Of a stretch of 64,000 bases of DNA, positions 10,138-21,031 are shown piece after piece. The stretch spans positions 2,050,864 to 2,114,863 of the forward strand of contig JALMGJ010000062.1 of the NCBI GenBank assembly GCA_023362775.1. Direction: 5' to 3'. The notes under the pieces were generated by a model. That model was not told where the DNA came from. It did not search any database and worked only from the letters and a program-made list of their open reading frames with translations. Source of the DNA: Charina bottae. Its lineage: Eukaryota; Chordata; Lepidosauria; Squamata; Charinaidae. The translations under genes were made by a program, and so were the position numbers. Numbering within the stretch: the first letter of the stretch is position 1; every line of letters starts with the position of its first letter.

Positions 10138-12017
10138 TTTCAGCAAGTTTATCCTATGCGCTGTTTCAAAGCCCTATTTAGGGAAATGTTGCCCTACACG
10201 TTTTGCTTTCTTATCAGAGAAGGAATTCTATTGTTCCTGATTTAGGGTTGTACCATAAGGTATATCCTTGTTCGGAGGTTTATGGATAGCAAAACAGTGT
10301 TCCTGGAGAATCTCTTGTTGGACACATGAAGACAAGAACATGCCTATATCAAGAGTTAATTTAATGTGCATTGCCATCTGTTGGTGGTGGTGAAGTTTCA
10401 GAGAAGGATGGACGAAGTTGACCTGATGTTATGGGGTGGCTCAAACAGGAAATGGAATGGTTGATCTTGAAGACACCCTAGAGAAGGAGATCGTGTGGGG
10501 GAGAGATCTGTGGGGTCTCATTCAGTCTGCTTTAATCTGATTTGGAGGTCCAACGAAGTCAAAGAAGGAAAAGGAATGGGAGGAGACCAAAAATGCCCAC
10601 CAGAAGCTGTAGAAGAGCCAAAAGCTCTTCATGTGTTGATTGAGACAGATCTTGGTTTATAAGCCTTGAATCAAACACAGCCATATCGAAGGGGCCAATG
10701 CTCAAATTGCTAGACTGTCGTCCCAGATCTGCTATGCTACATTTTTATCTCTGATCCCATCATCTTATCAGCAGATAGAGGCTGTTCAGGAAGTGATAAT
10801 TAGGAAATGATCCATGGGAACAACTTCACGCAAAGAGATCACGTGGCAGGCCCGCCATCAAATGGGATATCGCCGTCAAGTTAAGGGATGTTGCCAGACA
10901 CTGCTTTACAAAATTATCTGGATTTCTGTTGATGTTATCAGAAGAATACAAATGCACAAACTTCCATCGTGCTTTCCATTATGATGCAGATGGCATCTGG
11001 TGTCAAAATTGACTGTTCCTTTTTTGGTGGCACATTTGGAAAATGTGCTAATACGTTAACTTAAGTATTATTAAAACTAATTAAAAACTAAATGCCACAT
11101 CAAGATAAATTAACAGACTACACTTTGTGATGTGATCTCTTTGATGTTATTCTTGTAATCACAGTTATTTCCTTTCTTTCTTTCTTTCTTTTTTTAAATT
11201 GGCTAGCTAATCCACAATCATTAGCGTGAATTCATCAAAATAAAATACGTGAAATGGCCACAAAGTACAGTAACATCGCGGAAATCTGAAATACTTTGCA
11301 ATTTCTAAACAAAATTAGGGAAATCAATTAGGTGTTCTTGCAGAGAATGAAACGCAGGGAGGGTGAAGGAGGCTTATCCTATTGAAAGCTAATCTGGTTT
11401 ATGAAGTCTTCACTCATTTAAGGAACAGTCCACTGCTCTATATTTTCTACTTTCCATGCTGTGCATTTTTGAAGAAGAAATAAATAAGGTTTGCTATGTT
11501 AGAATGACTAGAGATATAGAGATTTTTTTTTTTTTTTTGGCATTGCTGGGACAGATAAATTAAATTTGGGCCAAGCCAAGCCTTCTTTTGGATGAGAGAT
11601 AATCTTGCCCTGTGCAGTTGAAGACAAAGACAGCAATTGAAGATAGGAATGCCATCTGCATTCAGTAAGGAAAAAAGCTCAGTTGTTCTCTCTTAGGTCA
11701 AAAATCCAAGTCTGGCTTGGATTTCAAACAGCTCTTTCACGGGAGTTAAAAGGAGTGTCTGGACTGGTTGATTCAGATGGTTTGCAGCCTTAAACTCCCT
11801 AGTGAGATTTTTGGAAGCATTTATGTTATGTTACCCCTGTGGAACAGAGCTGGCCAAAGGGAGTGGTGTGTCTTCTAAAGACGGTGTTAATCTGGCCATT
11901 TTGACAGTCTTAGTTTTGGATCTGGAGAGCCATTGAGTGTACACGTTAGTGGGTGAGTGAGTGTGCATGTGTGTATGAAATCCCATGGTACAACAGCAGC
12001 TCAGGCAGTGATGTATG
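10138..12017 (+). other. CAMTA1 intron; AT-rich candidate regulatory region near 10.9-11.35 kb
   Basis: From about 10920 to 11340 the sequence is AT-rich with repeated TTAAC, AATTA and TAAT cores and no repeat-family phrases, unlike its neighbours. Short TTTC and T runs lie at about 11168-11195 and 11523-11539. No exon was recognised. Confidence 0.35.
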
Positions 12018-12352
12018 CAGGTAGTCCTCAACTTACAACCGTTCAAAGTTACGACGGCGCTGAAAAAAGCGACTTGAGACCAGTCCTCGCACTTACGACT
12101 ATCACAGCGGCCCCGCAGTCACATGATCAAAATTCAGGCGCTTGGCAACCTTTACATTTACAATGGATGCAGCATCCTGGGGTCACATGACTGCCATTTC
12201 TGACCTTCCCAGCCAGCTTCTGACAAGCGAAATCAATGGGGGAAGCCAGATTCACTTAACGACCGTGGCAAAAATGGTCATAAAATCAGGCATGACTCAC
12301 TTAGTGATGGAAGTTCTGGTCCCAATCGTGGTCGTAAGTCGAGGACTACCTG
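12018..12352 (+). mobile_element. TA-flanked MITE, family T, copy 3
   Basis: It begins CAGGTAGTCCTCAACTTACA and ends GTCGAGGACTACCTG followed by TA. Length is 335 bp, shorter than the approximately 406-bp copies, so internal sequence is missing. No coding capacity. Confidence 0.85.
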
Positions 12353-12827
12353 TATCTGGCTATAGTTTTGATGGGACTCAAGGGTAATTATGTAGCCATC
12401 CTTCTTAGGTGCTTTTTCAGAGTAGCTGATGCCTCCTAACCCCAGAATGTACCATGTGGACTTTCCTCTGTGGAGGTGATCCCATTGGAGAGTTGTTGCT
12501 TCCTCCTGGCGCGTGAGAGTTATGGTAACAACATTGATCCCATGTGGAAGTGTGGGTCAGGAGATATCGCACTTCTGCTCCTGCAGCAGGTATCTGGGAC
12601 TATTGTTTGGCTTTTCTGACCTTTTGAATCCCCTCTCGCAAATGAAATTATGGGTTTGGGGATTGTAGTTTGACACTGAGACGTCTCACCCCCCACCTCC
12701 ACCCCCAGGGGTTTGAGCATCCAGAACACTTCACCGCTCTGAAAGTGTCCCCATCCTCAGGGCACCGCTGTTAGTTCGGCAAAAGTAGGGGTAGTGTATT
12801 AGGTGTGTGGGGAAGATGTCAGATGCC

Positions 12828-14125
12828 TAGAATCATAGAAAGTATGAGCTAGAAGAAACTTTATAGCTCATCTAGTCCATTAAACCATCATTGACACGTG
12901 GCCATCCACCTGCTGTGTGAGAACGTCCAGAGAATGGAGACCATCACTGTTCTTGGCAGTCTTAATAACTCTTCCCACCAAAAACTTTATCCTAATTCTC
13001 CCCCTTAATCTCCTTCCTTTCAATTTCCACTCATTGATCCATGTCCTGCCCTCCATTTCAGCAGACAACAGGTCCGCCCTCTCTTGCATCTGACCACTGT
13101 TTGGGTTTTTGCAGACCACCATACCGTCTCCCTTCACTGTTCTCTTTCGCAAGCTAAACGTGACCAGCTCATTTAAGTCCCTCATAAAGCTTGGGTTCCA
13201 GATGTCTTATCTCTGAACCCGCTGTCTTCTTCCGTGTCCTCCATTAAACAGAGTGCCAGAACTGGATGCAGTATTCTAAGTGTGGTCTAACCAGCAGAGA
13301 GTGCCATGGAACTATTACTGCCCCCTGCCATGATTAGATGCATGGCTGTATCACATTGTTTGCTCATGTTCAGGTGATGGTCCACGAATGCTCCTAGAAC
13401 CCACCTCACACCCACTGCTTCCAAGCCAGATCTGCCCAATCTGTGTCTGTGCATTTGACTTTATCCTACTCAAAGTTAGGACCTTACACTTGTTACTATT
13501 GAATCTGATCCTGTCAGATTTGGTACAAAGCTAATGCATTAACCAATCTTCATATTTTGATGCTATCTGCAGATTGGTAAGCATCCTTTCCATTCCATTC
13601 CTTAGGTCTTTTATAAAGAGGCTGAATAGCTCTGGTGACCTCACTAGATACATTGTTCCTTTAGGACAATGAAGACCTGTCTATGAGCAGCAGCAGTTGA
13701 GATGTGGCTGTTCATGGAGTTTTAAGTCCACAGGACTGCCATACCATCTAGCCCACATTTATCCATCTTGTCATCAGGATATCATAAGAAAAGTTGTCAA
13801 ATGCTTTAAAAGATATACTACATCCATGGCATTCCCTTCGTCTACAAAACTGGACACTGTCCTAAAAAAAGAGAGGTTTTGACACAACTGTTTTTGACAA
13901 ACCCACACTGTCTGGTGGTACCCGGGGGATGTTCTTTTCTATGTATAGTCTCAGACACACTGCTTGAGAATCTGTTGTGTCTTTCTCTGGCTGGTCTGTA
14001 TTTTCCCAGGTCTTCCCTTCTTTCCTTTCTGAATATTAAGCCTATGTTTGCTTTCCTCCAGGAGTCTTCAGAGATTACAGTCAGCTCCTCCACCACTCTG
14101 GACCAATTTGCCTGCCCCATTTACT
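12828..14125 (-). mobile_element. Old CR1/L3-like LINE copy, antisense
   Basis: The start AGAATCATAGAAAGTATGAG resembles the reverse complement of the CR1 3' end seen at 31150-31190 on the + strand. Downstream phrases (CATTAAACAGAGTGCCAGAA, ATGCTATCTGCAGATTGGTA, GGCTGGTCTGTATTTTCCC) match an ancient CR1/L3-like repeat common in amniotes, from memory. It is highly diverged, interrupted and carries no long frame. Boundaries, and whether this is one copy or two, are uncertain. Confidence 0.6.
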
Positions 14126-14830
14126 GTAGTGGCGCTTCCTTGCTTCCATCCCCTCTGAAAAATCTTCCCACATGAAGAATTGGCGCCAGACGTGTTGTTT
14201 TGTAAAATTTCTAGGTCACTGGCCTTGGCAATGATGAATACCTCTGAAACCCCAAATTTCAGCTGCAAAATCAATAGCAATTTACATGCGATATCAGTAT
14301 CTATTTGGGATGATTTAAGTTTACGTCGTCTATCTCGTTTTATTTTTAGCATTTTAATTTTGCTCTGCCAGCTTTTAGGAAGAGAAAAAGTCACTTTCTC
14401 CACTTTCGCTCCCTTTTGGGATGAGAGTGCCGTCTTTTCCCTGCTGACAAATTCTAAGCTAATAAATCACGAAGCTTTGAAAGGTCCAGCTCCCAAGGAA
14501 ACAGTATGTTGACCCAAAAGAAGGCTTTCTGTAGCGGACTAGAATGAGGCTTCCCACTTTTCAGCTGCTAAGGGAAATTTTCATGTCCCTGCAGTGATTT
14601 TGCAAGCGGCTGCACTGGGTAAGACCCCTCTCTCTAAATTCTTCTCTGTTTGTTTTTATTGTTGTTGTTGGAGAACTTGTAGGTTTGGGATATTCAGCTG
14701 GTATCTGTTCTAGGAGTGAGTCACTGTCATGTCAGTGACATAGAAAGGAGAATCTGTGTGATGGAGAAGGCATTTTGCAGGAAGGAGAGATGAGTGGGTG
14801 ACAGAAAACCTGTTTTGGACTTCCATCAGG
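14126..14830 (+). other. CAMTA1 intron, no element recognised
   Basis: Two overlapping opposed frames of about 110 codons (14068-14403 minus and 14180-14512 plus) have no domain or repeat identity I recognise. A GTTGTTGTTGTT-like run at about 14655 is the only simple sequence. Confidence 0.35.
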
Positions 14831-14834
14831 CTAG

Positions 14835-15540
14835 TGGTACACAACGCTGCTCCCAGGTCCGGCTTATGGTCAATCACTCACACTCTCACAGACTGTTGAG
14901 GCACGCGGATCTGTCTGCCCCCCTTGCTTTCTACCTGGGTTTTCCAGATAGGTGCGGCTTGAGCAGACAAGACACACAGCCCTGGTCAACAGCCGGGGAA
15001 ATAATTAGGATCACACACACAAATAACTTCCAACCGAACACTGAGTCACAACAGGTTCTTTGTAATACACGGAGACCCAGTGAATTTAAAATAACAGCAA
15101 AACTTTACTGGTTGCAAGGAGCATTTGCTCTTCCTTACACGCACACGCACATTCCACACTTACCCACGTCCTTCCAACTAGGCTGCCAGGCACTAGCCAG
15201 AGGGACGGAAGCCGCCAAGTCTGGATCCAAGAAGGACTCAAGGAGTGGGCGGGCTTGGGGACCCCTTTTATCCCCAAAAGTCCTTGCCTTGTTGATCCAC
15301 AAGACTGGCAGCTACTCTTGCCTTGTTAATTTACAAGTCTGGTAGCTGTTGATGGGATTGGAGGGGGGGTTCCATGTGCTCAGGCCCAACTTCCTTTGTC
15401 TGGTTCAGGTGACACATTGACTTGCTTCCTCCTTATCTACCTCCCCGAAGGGATCCCATAGACAAGATTCCTGGCTTTGTCCTCTCTGCTTACGTGCCTG
15501 CTTCATCTTTAGGTTAGGGCAGCTTCAGCCTAGCCTCACA
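14835..15540 (-). mobile_element. Solo LTR, family C, antisense (ERV1-like)
   Basis: On the + strand it runs TGGTACACAACG to TAGCCTCACA, so in sense orientation it is TGTGAGGCTA...GTGTACCA. A 4-bp CTAG lies on both sides (14831-14834 and 15541-15544). Read in sense there is a TATA box (GATAAAAGGGG) around 15264-15272 and an AGTAAA polyadenylation-like hexamer near 15104-15109, about 160 bp downstream, a normal LTR spacing. The 4-bp duplication suggests a gammaretrovirus-like (class I) ERV. No coding region is attached; the 183-codon plus-strand frame is antisense to the LTR and not a gene. Confidence 0.7.
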
Positions 15541-15831
15541 CTAGTAGACAGAAAGGAAATGCAACCCCAAGATGGATTGCTCTTGTTGCTCACAACCATC
15601 CCAATCACAAGTTGCTCAGCCCTTGAATGAATGTAGGGATAGAAACAAGAGGTCAGCCTGTGGAGAGCAGATTCGTTAGGCGAAGAGTTCCAAAGCGTCG
15701 TCAGAAAAGGTGACCCAGCAGAAAGAAGCTGAAGGTCAGGAATATAAGACCAACTCTAGATCCTGCATATCTCATATGCTCTCCTACTCGAGAGGAGCAG
15801 GGAGTTCAAGCTAAAAAGTCTAAGGTGTATA

Positions 15832-15965
15832 CAGGTAGTCCTCGCTTAACGACCGCTTGTTCAGTGACCATTCGAAGTTACGGTGGTGCTGAACGAATGG
15901 TACTTACGGCCAGTCCCTGAAGTTATGGCTGTTGCAGAGCCCCGCAGTCACACCTGGCCATTAGA
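15832..15965 (+). mobile_element. TA-flanked MITE, family T, 5' fragment
   Basis: Left end CAGGTAGTCCTCGCTTAACG after TA, followed by about 130 bp of family sequence. It stops after CCCCGCAGTCACACC; the right half is missing. Confidence 0.75.
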
Positions 15966-16029
15966 TTTAGTTCAGTGTGTAACATACAACTTTGAGCCTT
16001 ATGTGTGTAGGATTTAGGAGAACTTTCTT

Positions 16030-16790
16030 GGGGTTAATGATGGTGGTGGTGGTGATGAAGATGATGATGATGTGCAGGACGGAATGGACCTTCTAGAGCC
16101 AGCCCCTCTGTGGTCTTCTCTAGGCCTTCTTTGTCTGCTCTACCCTTTAGGGTTTGAGAAATGGAGCCATTGGAGCTGTTTTGGATAGATCCTTCTCAGA
16201 TCTATTGATTCCATAGGCATCAGCAGCTCTTTTGCCACCACGCAGAAAGTTATTTTAGCAACTGTAGACCAAGGTTTCATCATGGTCACTAATGAAATGG
16301 TCACACCCTTCATGCAAAGTTGGCTGCTACATCGAGATGACATCCCTAGATGATATATCCACAGTTCCTCCTGATGAAAAACAGGTGGTTGTAGGATTTG
16401 GCGTCCTCCTTGGATCTTGATCAGATCGTTCAGCTCTCCCCAGATTTTGGACATTAATTCAACTTTTCCCTCCCATACGTATCTGGGAGAAGTCGTGCTG
16501 ATGCCACAACCATTTATCACATCATCAGGCCAATGAAGCAAATTATTTAATTACAAATTGCAAATGGCATAATCCGGGTCATTAGTGCAAGGACATGATG
16601 ACGTATGTGGCATTACGTGCTTCCCCTGCGGGCATCCGTGCCCACCCACCTAATCTGTGGAGGCTGCTCAGAGTTGTAAATTGCACAATGGCTCTTAAAG
16701 GGGTATCTGCAGCTTCACAATAGAAAGGAGATGTTTCATACGTCAGAATGCATTTTAATTGTGTCAAGGAGTGCTTTCTGACAATGAAGG
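16030..16790 (+). other. CAMTA1 intron with GGT/GAT repeat and an unassigned frame
   Basis: A short (GGT)n(GAT)n tract lies at about 16039-16072. A 133-codon minus frame at 16140-16541 is moderately long for non-repeat sequence, but I recognise no domain in it and it has no splice or promoter context. It could be a fragment of an unrecognised repeat. Confidence 0.3.
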
Positions 16791-17060
16791 GAAAGGGGTG
16801 TTTTGCAGGTGTGCAGGGATCTGTGCAAAATATTAATTTTGCATTATATAATTAATTGCAGTGTTAATTGATGAATTATTCAGTGTTTGTGTCAAAATAG
16901 GGGCAGTAAATATTAATAATTTGTTTTATTAAGGGAAATTTCATTTCCTGTGTCATTAAAACTGAGATTAGTCAAAGTTCATTTGAAATGAAGACCGAAA
17001 ACAATTGTGGTGCTGAATTAATGAACAATGCTAAGGTCATAATACTATGTCACGTCTGTT
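16790..17060. promoter_or_regulatory. Candidate conserved intronic element (TAAT-rich)
   Basis: This unique stretch is very AT-rich and packs many homeodomain-type cores (TTAATTG, TTAATTGATGAATTA, TTAATAATTTG, CATTAAAAC), with balanced strand composition and no repeat-family ends. It stands out from GC-richer neighbours. Deeply conserved enhancers in large transcription-factor introns often look like this. Only composition supports the call. Confidence 0.4.
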
Positions 17061-17204
17061 TGCCGGGAAGAAATTCTTTCAAAAGAAGAAGGAGAAAATA
17101 ATCCTTTTTGAAAAAGGGGCCGGCTACAGTTTCTAGATGTCTTTCAAGTAAAGGGCACAAAAATCATTGGGTGTTTTCTGATGCAGATCTTAATTCTTCT
17201 AGAC

Positions 17205-17373
17205 CATAGCTTTCCAAACTCTGTGTCGCAGAGTTTGTGTGCAGGTGTGTCACATGAAAACCTGGAAGCGCTGATGGGTTTTGCGCGACACACTTGCACA
17301 CCGTCGCCGCCACGCGCGCCGCCACCACCACCGTTGGTGTGTGTCACCAACAGGAAAAGTTTGGAAAGCTCTG
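17205..17373. mobile_element. hAT-type MITE, family J (169 bp)
   Basis: Inverted ends CATAGCTTTCCAAACT and AGTTTGGAAAGCTCTG enclose a GC-rich centre (CCGCCACGCGCGCCGCC). The 8-bp duplication TTCTAGAC is perfect at 17197-17204 and 17374-17381 and fits the nTCTAGAn target preference known for some hAT families. Confidence 0.88.
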
Positions 17374-17381
17374 TTCTAGAC

Positions 17382-17985
17382 CATCATCCCCAAAGTTGTG
17401 CTACTAATTTCATGCCCCCAAAGGCGCATGTTTCTTAAAGGTCAGAGTTGAACCTAGTGAAGAGGGATTTACTGATTCTAGACATTTTGTAAACGAGGGA
17501 CAGGTGACCAAGACACCATAACTCCTCAGGAATAATAGTAGTAATAATAACAATTAAATGATGACCACACAAAATGTCTCTTTGGCAAAAGCTCTCTTTC
17601 AAAAGAGGACCAACCTCATGTTTATAAGGAGCCCACAGAAGATCTGACAAGCAGTATGGGCAGGTCTGGTCAAGCTTTTGGTGGGCAGAAGCCAGAGGTC
17701 CAGTATCTCCTACAACAGGAGCTGAGAAGATCCCATTTTGGAACACACCAGATTGGATCCACAGCGAAAATTATGTCGGGAGAAGAAGAAAAACACTGTC
17801 TCGAACCTGGAAGAGTGAAAGACAATTTTGAGTTGTCTCAGGAATGGGTGAGGTTGAGATGAAGGCAACTTTATGGAGACACGGCCGAGAAAAGAAAAGG
17901 TTCCTGGGCCATCTTCATGCTGTACTTAGCAACGTGAGTCTTCGTTTGGGAAGAAAAGTGGGCTTAATATACTCTAAGAAAGCTT
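17382..17985 (+). other. CAMTA1 intron, no element recognised
   Basis: No terminal repeats or recognised frames. A short AATAATAGTAGTAATAATAA run at about 17531 is the only low-complexity sequence. Confidence 0.35.
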
Positions 17986-17989
17986 AGAG

Positions 17990-18086
17990 CAGTGTTTCTC
18001 AACCTTGGCAACTTTAAGATGTCTGAACTTCCATTCTGGGAGTTGAAGTCCCAACATCTTAAAGTTGCCAAGGTTGAGAAACACTG
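17990..18086. mobile_element. Palindromic hAT MITE (family P), short copy with palindromic flanks
   Basis: Ends CAGTGTTTCTCAACC and GGTTGAGAAACACTG enclose a shortened palindrome of 97 bp; the central GGCTGGGGAATTCT region is reduced. The flanks are also inverted relative to each other (GCTTAGAG left, CTCTAAGC right), and the inverted similarity continues outward to TTAATATAC / GTATATTAA. No direct target duplication is seen. Confidence 0.8.
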
Positions 18087-18481
18087 CTCTAAGCTTATTA
18101 ACACTGCTCTAAGTATATTAAGACTCTTCGTTTTCTTCCCAAACATCCCAAAATGAAAATGACAAGTAGAGCATTCCAGTCCCATCCTTTTTGGCCAACA
18201 TGAAGATTACAGCGATCTGCTCTTGCCAAAGCCTCTGTCTCCCATTTTTCCTTCACTCTTAACTTTCTTCCAAGGGCAAATGCATTGAACATTAGACCTG
18301 CAGCTGTGCCCTCAACTTTCTGCATCCCATCTTGTGAAAACACATCTTCCTGCCCTTCTCTGCTTTCCCTGAGATGGGACCAGAAGGTCAGATTCTCCAC
18401 CTGCAACCCGAAGGGGTACAGTTTTGTCACCTATCCTCTCCCCGGTCTCCTGTCCCTGTGATGTAACCCAGGCTAAGTAGA

Positions 18482-19007
18482 GATATTGTAATGGTATGTG
18501 GGAAAGACCTTGAGAGACGGGGCGAAGAGATGCTGCCAAGGGAACCGTCAGAGAACAGGCGGCTGAGCCCGCAGCTGCATAATGGTTGGAGAAAAGGGCT
18601 CAGAAGGGACCCTCCCTAGTTTCTCGGGCTGTAAAGGTGACGGGGGGGGGGAGAATTGTACTTTCAGCCTTGCAAGATTCTGTCAATGTAGCCTTACAAT
18701 CAAGTAGAAGTAGCTCATCTGGTCGTGTTTCCTGTCTGGCCTACCTGGGAAGGCTGACACCCTCCCTCCGAGAATCAGTGTTAAAATGGAACGGTCGGAT
18801 AAGGGAGGGCATAGCCCACAGCTGGATAGTGGGCGGGGCAAGAGGCTCAGGAGGGACCCTCCCTAGTTTCTCGGGCTGTAAAGGAGGCGGGGGGAGAATT
18901 GTACTTTCAGCCTTGCAAGATTCTCTCAATGTAGCCTTACAATAAAGTAGAATTAGCTCATCTGGTCGTGTTTCCTGTCTGGCCTACCTGGGAAGGCTGA
19001 CAGATAT
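18482..19007 (+). mobile_element. LTR family B, tandem dimer with a single 5-bp target duplication
   Basis: Two head-to-tail LTR-like units (18487-18759 and 18760-19002) each end GGGAAGGCTGACA and carry the core GGACCCTCCCTAGTTTCTCG and GCCTTACAAT(A/C)AAGTAGAA. The pentamer GATAT flanks the whole dimer at 18482-18486 and 19003-19007, so it inserted as one block. The second unit starts CCCTCCCTCCGAGAATCAG instead of the usual TGTAAT(G)GTATGTGGGAA head. Unit 2 contains AATAAA, a plausible polyadenylation signal; unit 1 has AATCAA there. No internal coding region. Confidence 0.85.
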
Positions 19008-19440
19008 GGAACGGCTTCTTAAAAGGCTGATGGATTTTCTCTGCCAGATTCCTATTGAATCTGGTGGCCAGCCCCCACGTATACAATTTTTTAAAACTTT
19101 TGTTTTCAGAAGATATAAAGTATACCAAGCTGGAATAATAGATATTGACTGTAAAGATTTTTTTTCCCTCTCGCAGTACTCCAGGAGAGTTGGGAAGCCA
19201 ATAACGACTCCTTTTGATGGCTCATCTCCATTTTGTTTAAAATATCCCTAAATAGCAGAAGTGCTGTTGCAATTGAGACTGGCTCACTGTCTTCAACAAT
19301 TTAATTTTAAATATGATTCCCATGAATTATGCAGTGAGGCAGCAGATGAGAAGGACTTTTCCCCTCTTCTGCGTTGGCAGTATGTCTTGCTTAGGAGAAG
19401 TCAGTGGATGCAATAAACTGGCTCAGAGCTCTCCCTGTCC

Positions 19441-20020
19441 TTTCCTTCCACAGTCGATGAAGGTTCTCAGTCATCCAGGTGGAATTGTCTGTAGCTTGAA
19501 TCATGTCAACTGGATTTCTATTTTCTCAGTGGAAACGTTTCGTACACCTTTGTACAGGAGGATGGCCCAACACAGGAGAAGTAACACCACAGGACCAGAG
19601 TCAGCAGTTTATCTTCATCTAAAGGAAAAAGGACACTCATTTGAGGACATTAATGTTCACATTTTAGACAGAGAAGATAGGTGGTTTGAGAGAGGTGGTT
19701 TGAGAGAGGGGTCAAGGAATCCATTTATGCCAACTTGGAAAATCCTTCCTTGAATAGAGGTGGGGGCCTCAGGCACAATCTTTCCCCCATCTTCCTCCCT
19801 GCTTTGTCTTCTGTGCCTAGGAAGATTAAGACCATTTCACAAGCTCAACAGCAGCATGGTGATCTTAACGATCCTCCTTTAGATGATAAAGGGACTTAGA
19901 AATAACATCTCAAAATAACCATGACCTAGCCCCAGGTGTAAGGTCACACAGCCACCTAGAAACATATTTAAGGATTCCCTTACTAACTTTGCTCAGACTG
20001 AAGAAAATTTCCTTCCACAG
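19441..20020 (+). mobile_element. Penelope-like element (Neptune-like), 5'-truncated, copy 1
   Basis: Insertion 19454-20007 is flanked by a perfect 13-bp duplication (TTTCCTTCCACAG at 19441-19453 and 20008-20020). It begins with the pLTR-like segment TCGATGAAGGTTCTCAGTC and GTGGAAACGTTTCG, then encodes the C-terminal end of a GIY-YIG endonuclease: RRSNTTGPESAVYLHLKEKG and DINVHILDREDRWFERG on the + strand. An 18-bp local duplication (GGTGGTTTGAGAGAGG... repeated) near 19680-19705 shifts the frame. The reverse transcriptase is absent. The 3' part ends TTTGCTCAGACTGAAGAA. Confidence 0.88.
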
Positions 20021-20249
20021 GCACTGCGCCATCGAACAATGCTGTCCTATTTCCTGTGTGCAGGGTACTTTAAGGACAGGGGTTGGTAGATTCCCCCAGT
20101 GGAGGTGGATCTCTCTACCTCTGGGGAGGAGGTAGATTTTGACCGATGGCTAGAGCAGGGGGTTTAACCATCTGTCCACACTTGATCTGGTTTTGTGCAA
20201 TTGTTTTACACAAGCGGAAGGAAAGAGAAGAAGAGGACCGCCAGCAGCA

Positions 20250-20905
20250 AGTTGGATAGACTCAGTTTTTGTTGTTTGTTTGTTCAGTCGCTTCCGACTC
20301 TTCGTGACTTCATGGACCAGCCCACGCCAGAGCTTCCTGTCGGCCGTCGCCACCCCCAGCTCCCCCACGGTCGAGTCCGTCACCTCCAGAATATCATCCA
20401 TCCGTCTTGCCCTTGGTCGGCCCCTCTTCCTTTGGCCTTCCACCTTCCCTAGCATCAGCTTCTTCTCCAGGGTATCCTGTCTTCTCATTATGTGGCCAAA
20501 GTACTTCAGTTTTGCCTTTAATATCATTCCCTCAAGTGAGCAGTCTGGCTTTATTTCCTGGAGGATGGACTGGTTTGATCTTCTTGCAGTCCAAGGCACG
20601 CTCAGAATTTTCCTCCAACACCACAGTTCAAAAGCATCTATCTTCCCTCGCTCAGCCTTCCTCATGGTCCAGCTCTCGCAGCCATAGGTTACTACGGGGA
20701 ATACCATTGCTTTAACTATGCGGGCCTTTGTTGTCAGTGTGATGTCTCTGCTCTTAACTATTTTATTGAGATTTGTCATTGCTCTCCTCCCAAGAAGTAA
20801 ACATCTTCTGATTTCCTGGCTGCAGTCAGTGTCTGCGGTAATCTTTGCGCCTAGAAATACAAAGTCTGTCACTGCCTCCACGTTTTCTCCTGTTAGAAGA
20901 ACTGA
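20250..20905 (-). pseudogene. RTE-BovB LINE, 5'-truncated ORF2 C-terminus
   Basis: On the minus strand a continuous frame includes FVFLGAKITADTDCSQEIRR, KAMVFPVVTYGCESWTMRKA, IDAFELWCWRKILSVPWTAR and KLKYFGHIMRRQDTLEKKLM, the diagnostic C-terminal region of BovB ORF2. It ends with KSRKRLN and a short tail (GACTGAACAAACAAAC). No stops occur over about 240 codons, so this copy is younger than the others here. The RT catalytic part and 5' end are missing. The residue pattern RPRARRMDDILEVTDSTVGE differs from the RQRMRWLDSI type at 32281 and 56173, indicating a second subfamily. Confidence 0.93.
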
Positions 20906-21031
20906 GGGGCTACGTTAGGGATAGATGGTTATGGAAAAAATCTATCTATGGGATCACTAAGAGTCAACAACAACTTGATGGCATGTAATCCTCCTCCTCC
21001 TCCTCCTCCTCCTCCTCCTCCTCCTCCTCCG
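20906..21031 (+). repeat. SINE/LINE-like 3' tail followed by (TCC)n
   Basis: The phrase ATCACTAAGAGTCAACAAC and CTTGATGGCATGTAAT resembles the 3' ends of RTE-type elements in squamates, and is followed by about 14 TCC repeats at 20990-21031. The element body is not recognised. Confidence 0.5.

Noticed and set aside
14794..15345. 183-codon plus-strand ORF
   Set aside because: It is antisense to a solo LTR with a TATA box and AGTAAA in the opposite direction and flanked by CTAG; no homologous domain.
16140..16541. 133-codon minus-strand ORF as a possible gene
   Set aside because: No recognised domain, no splice or start context; kept only as a remark in the feature list.
17960..18110. Direct target-site duplication for the short family P MITE
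   Set aside because: Flanks are inverted, not direct, repeats; reported as an anomaly instead.
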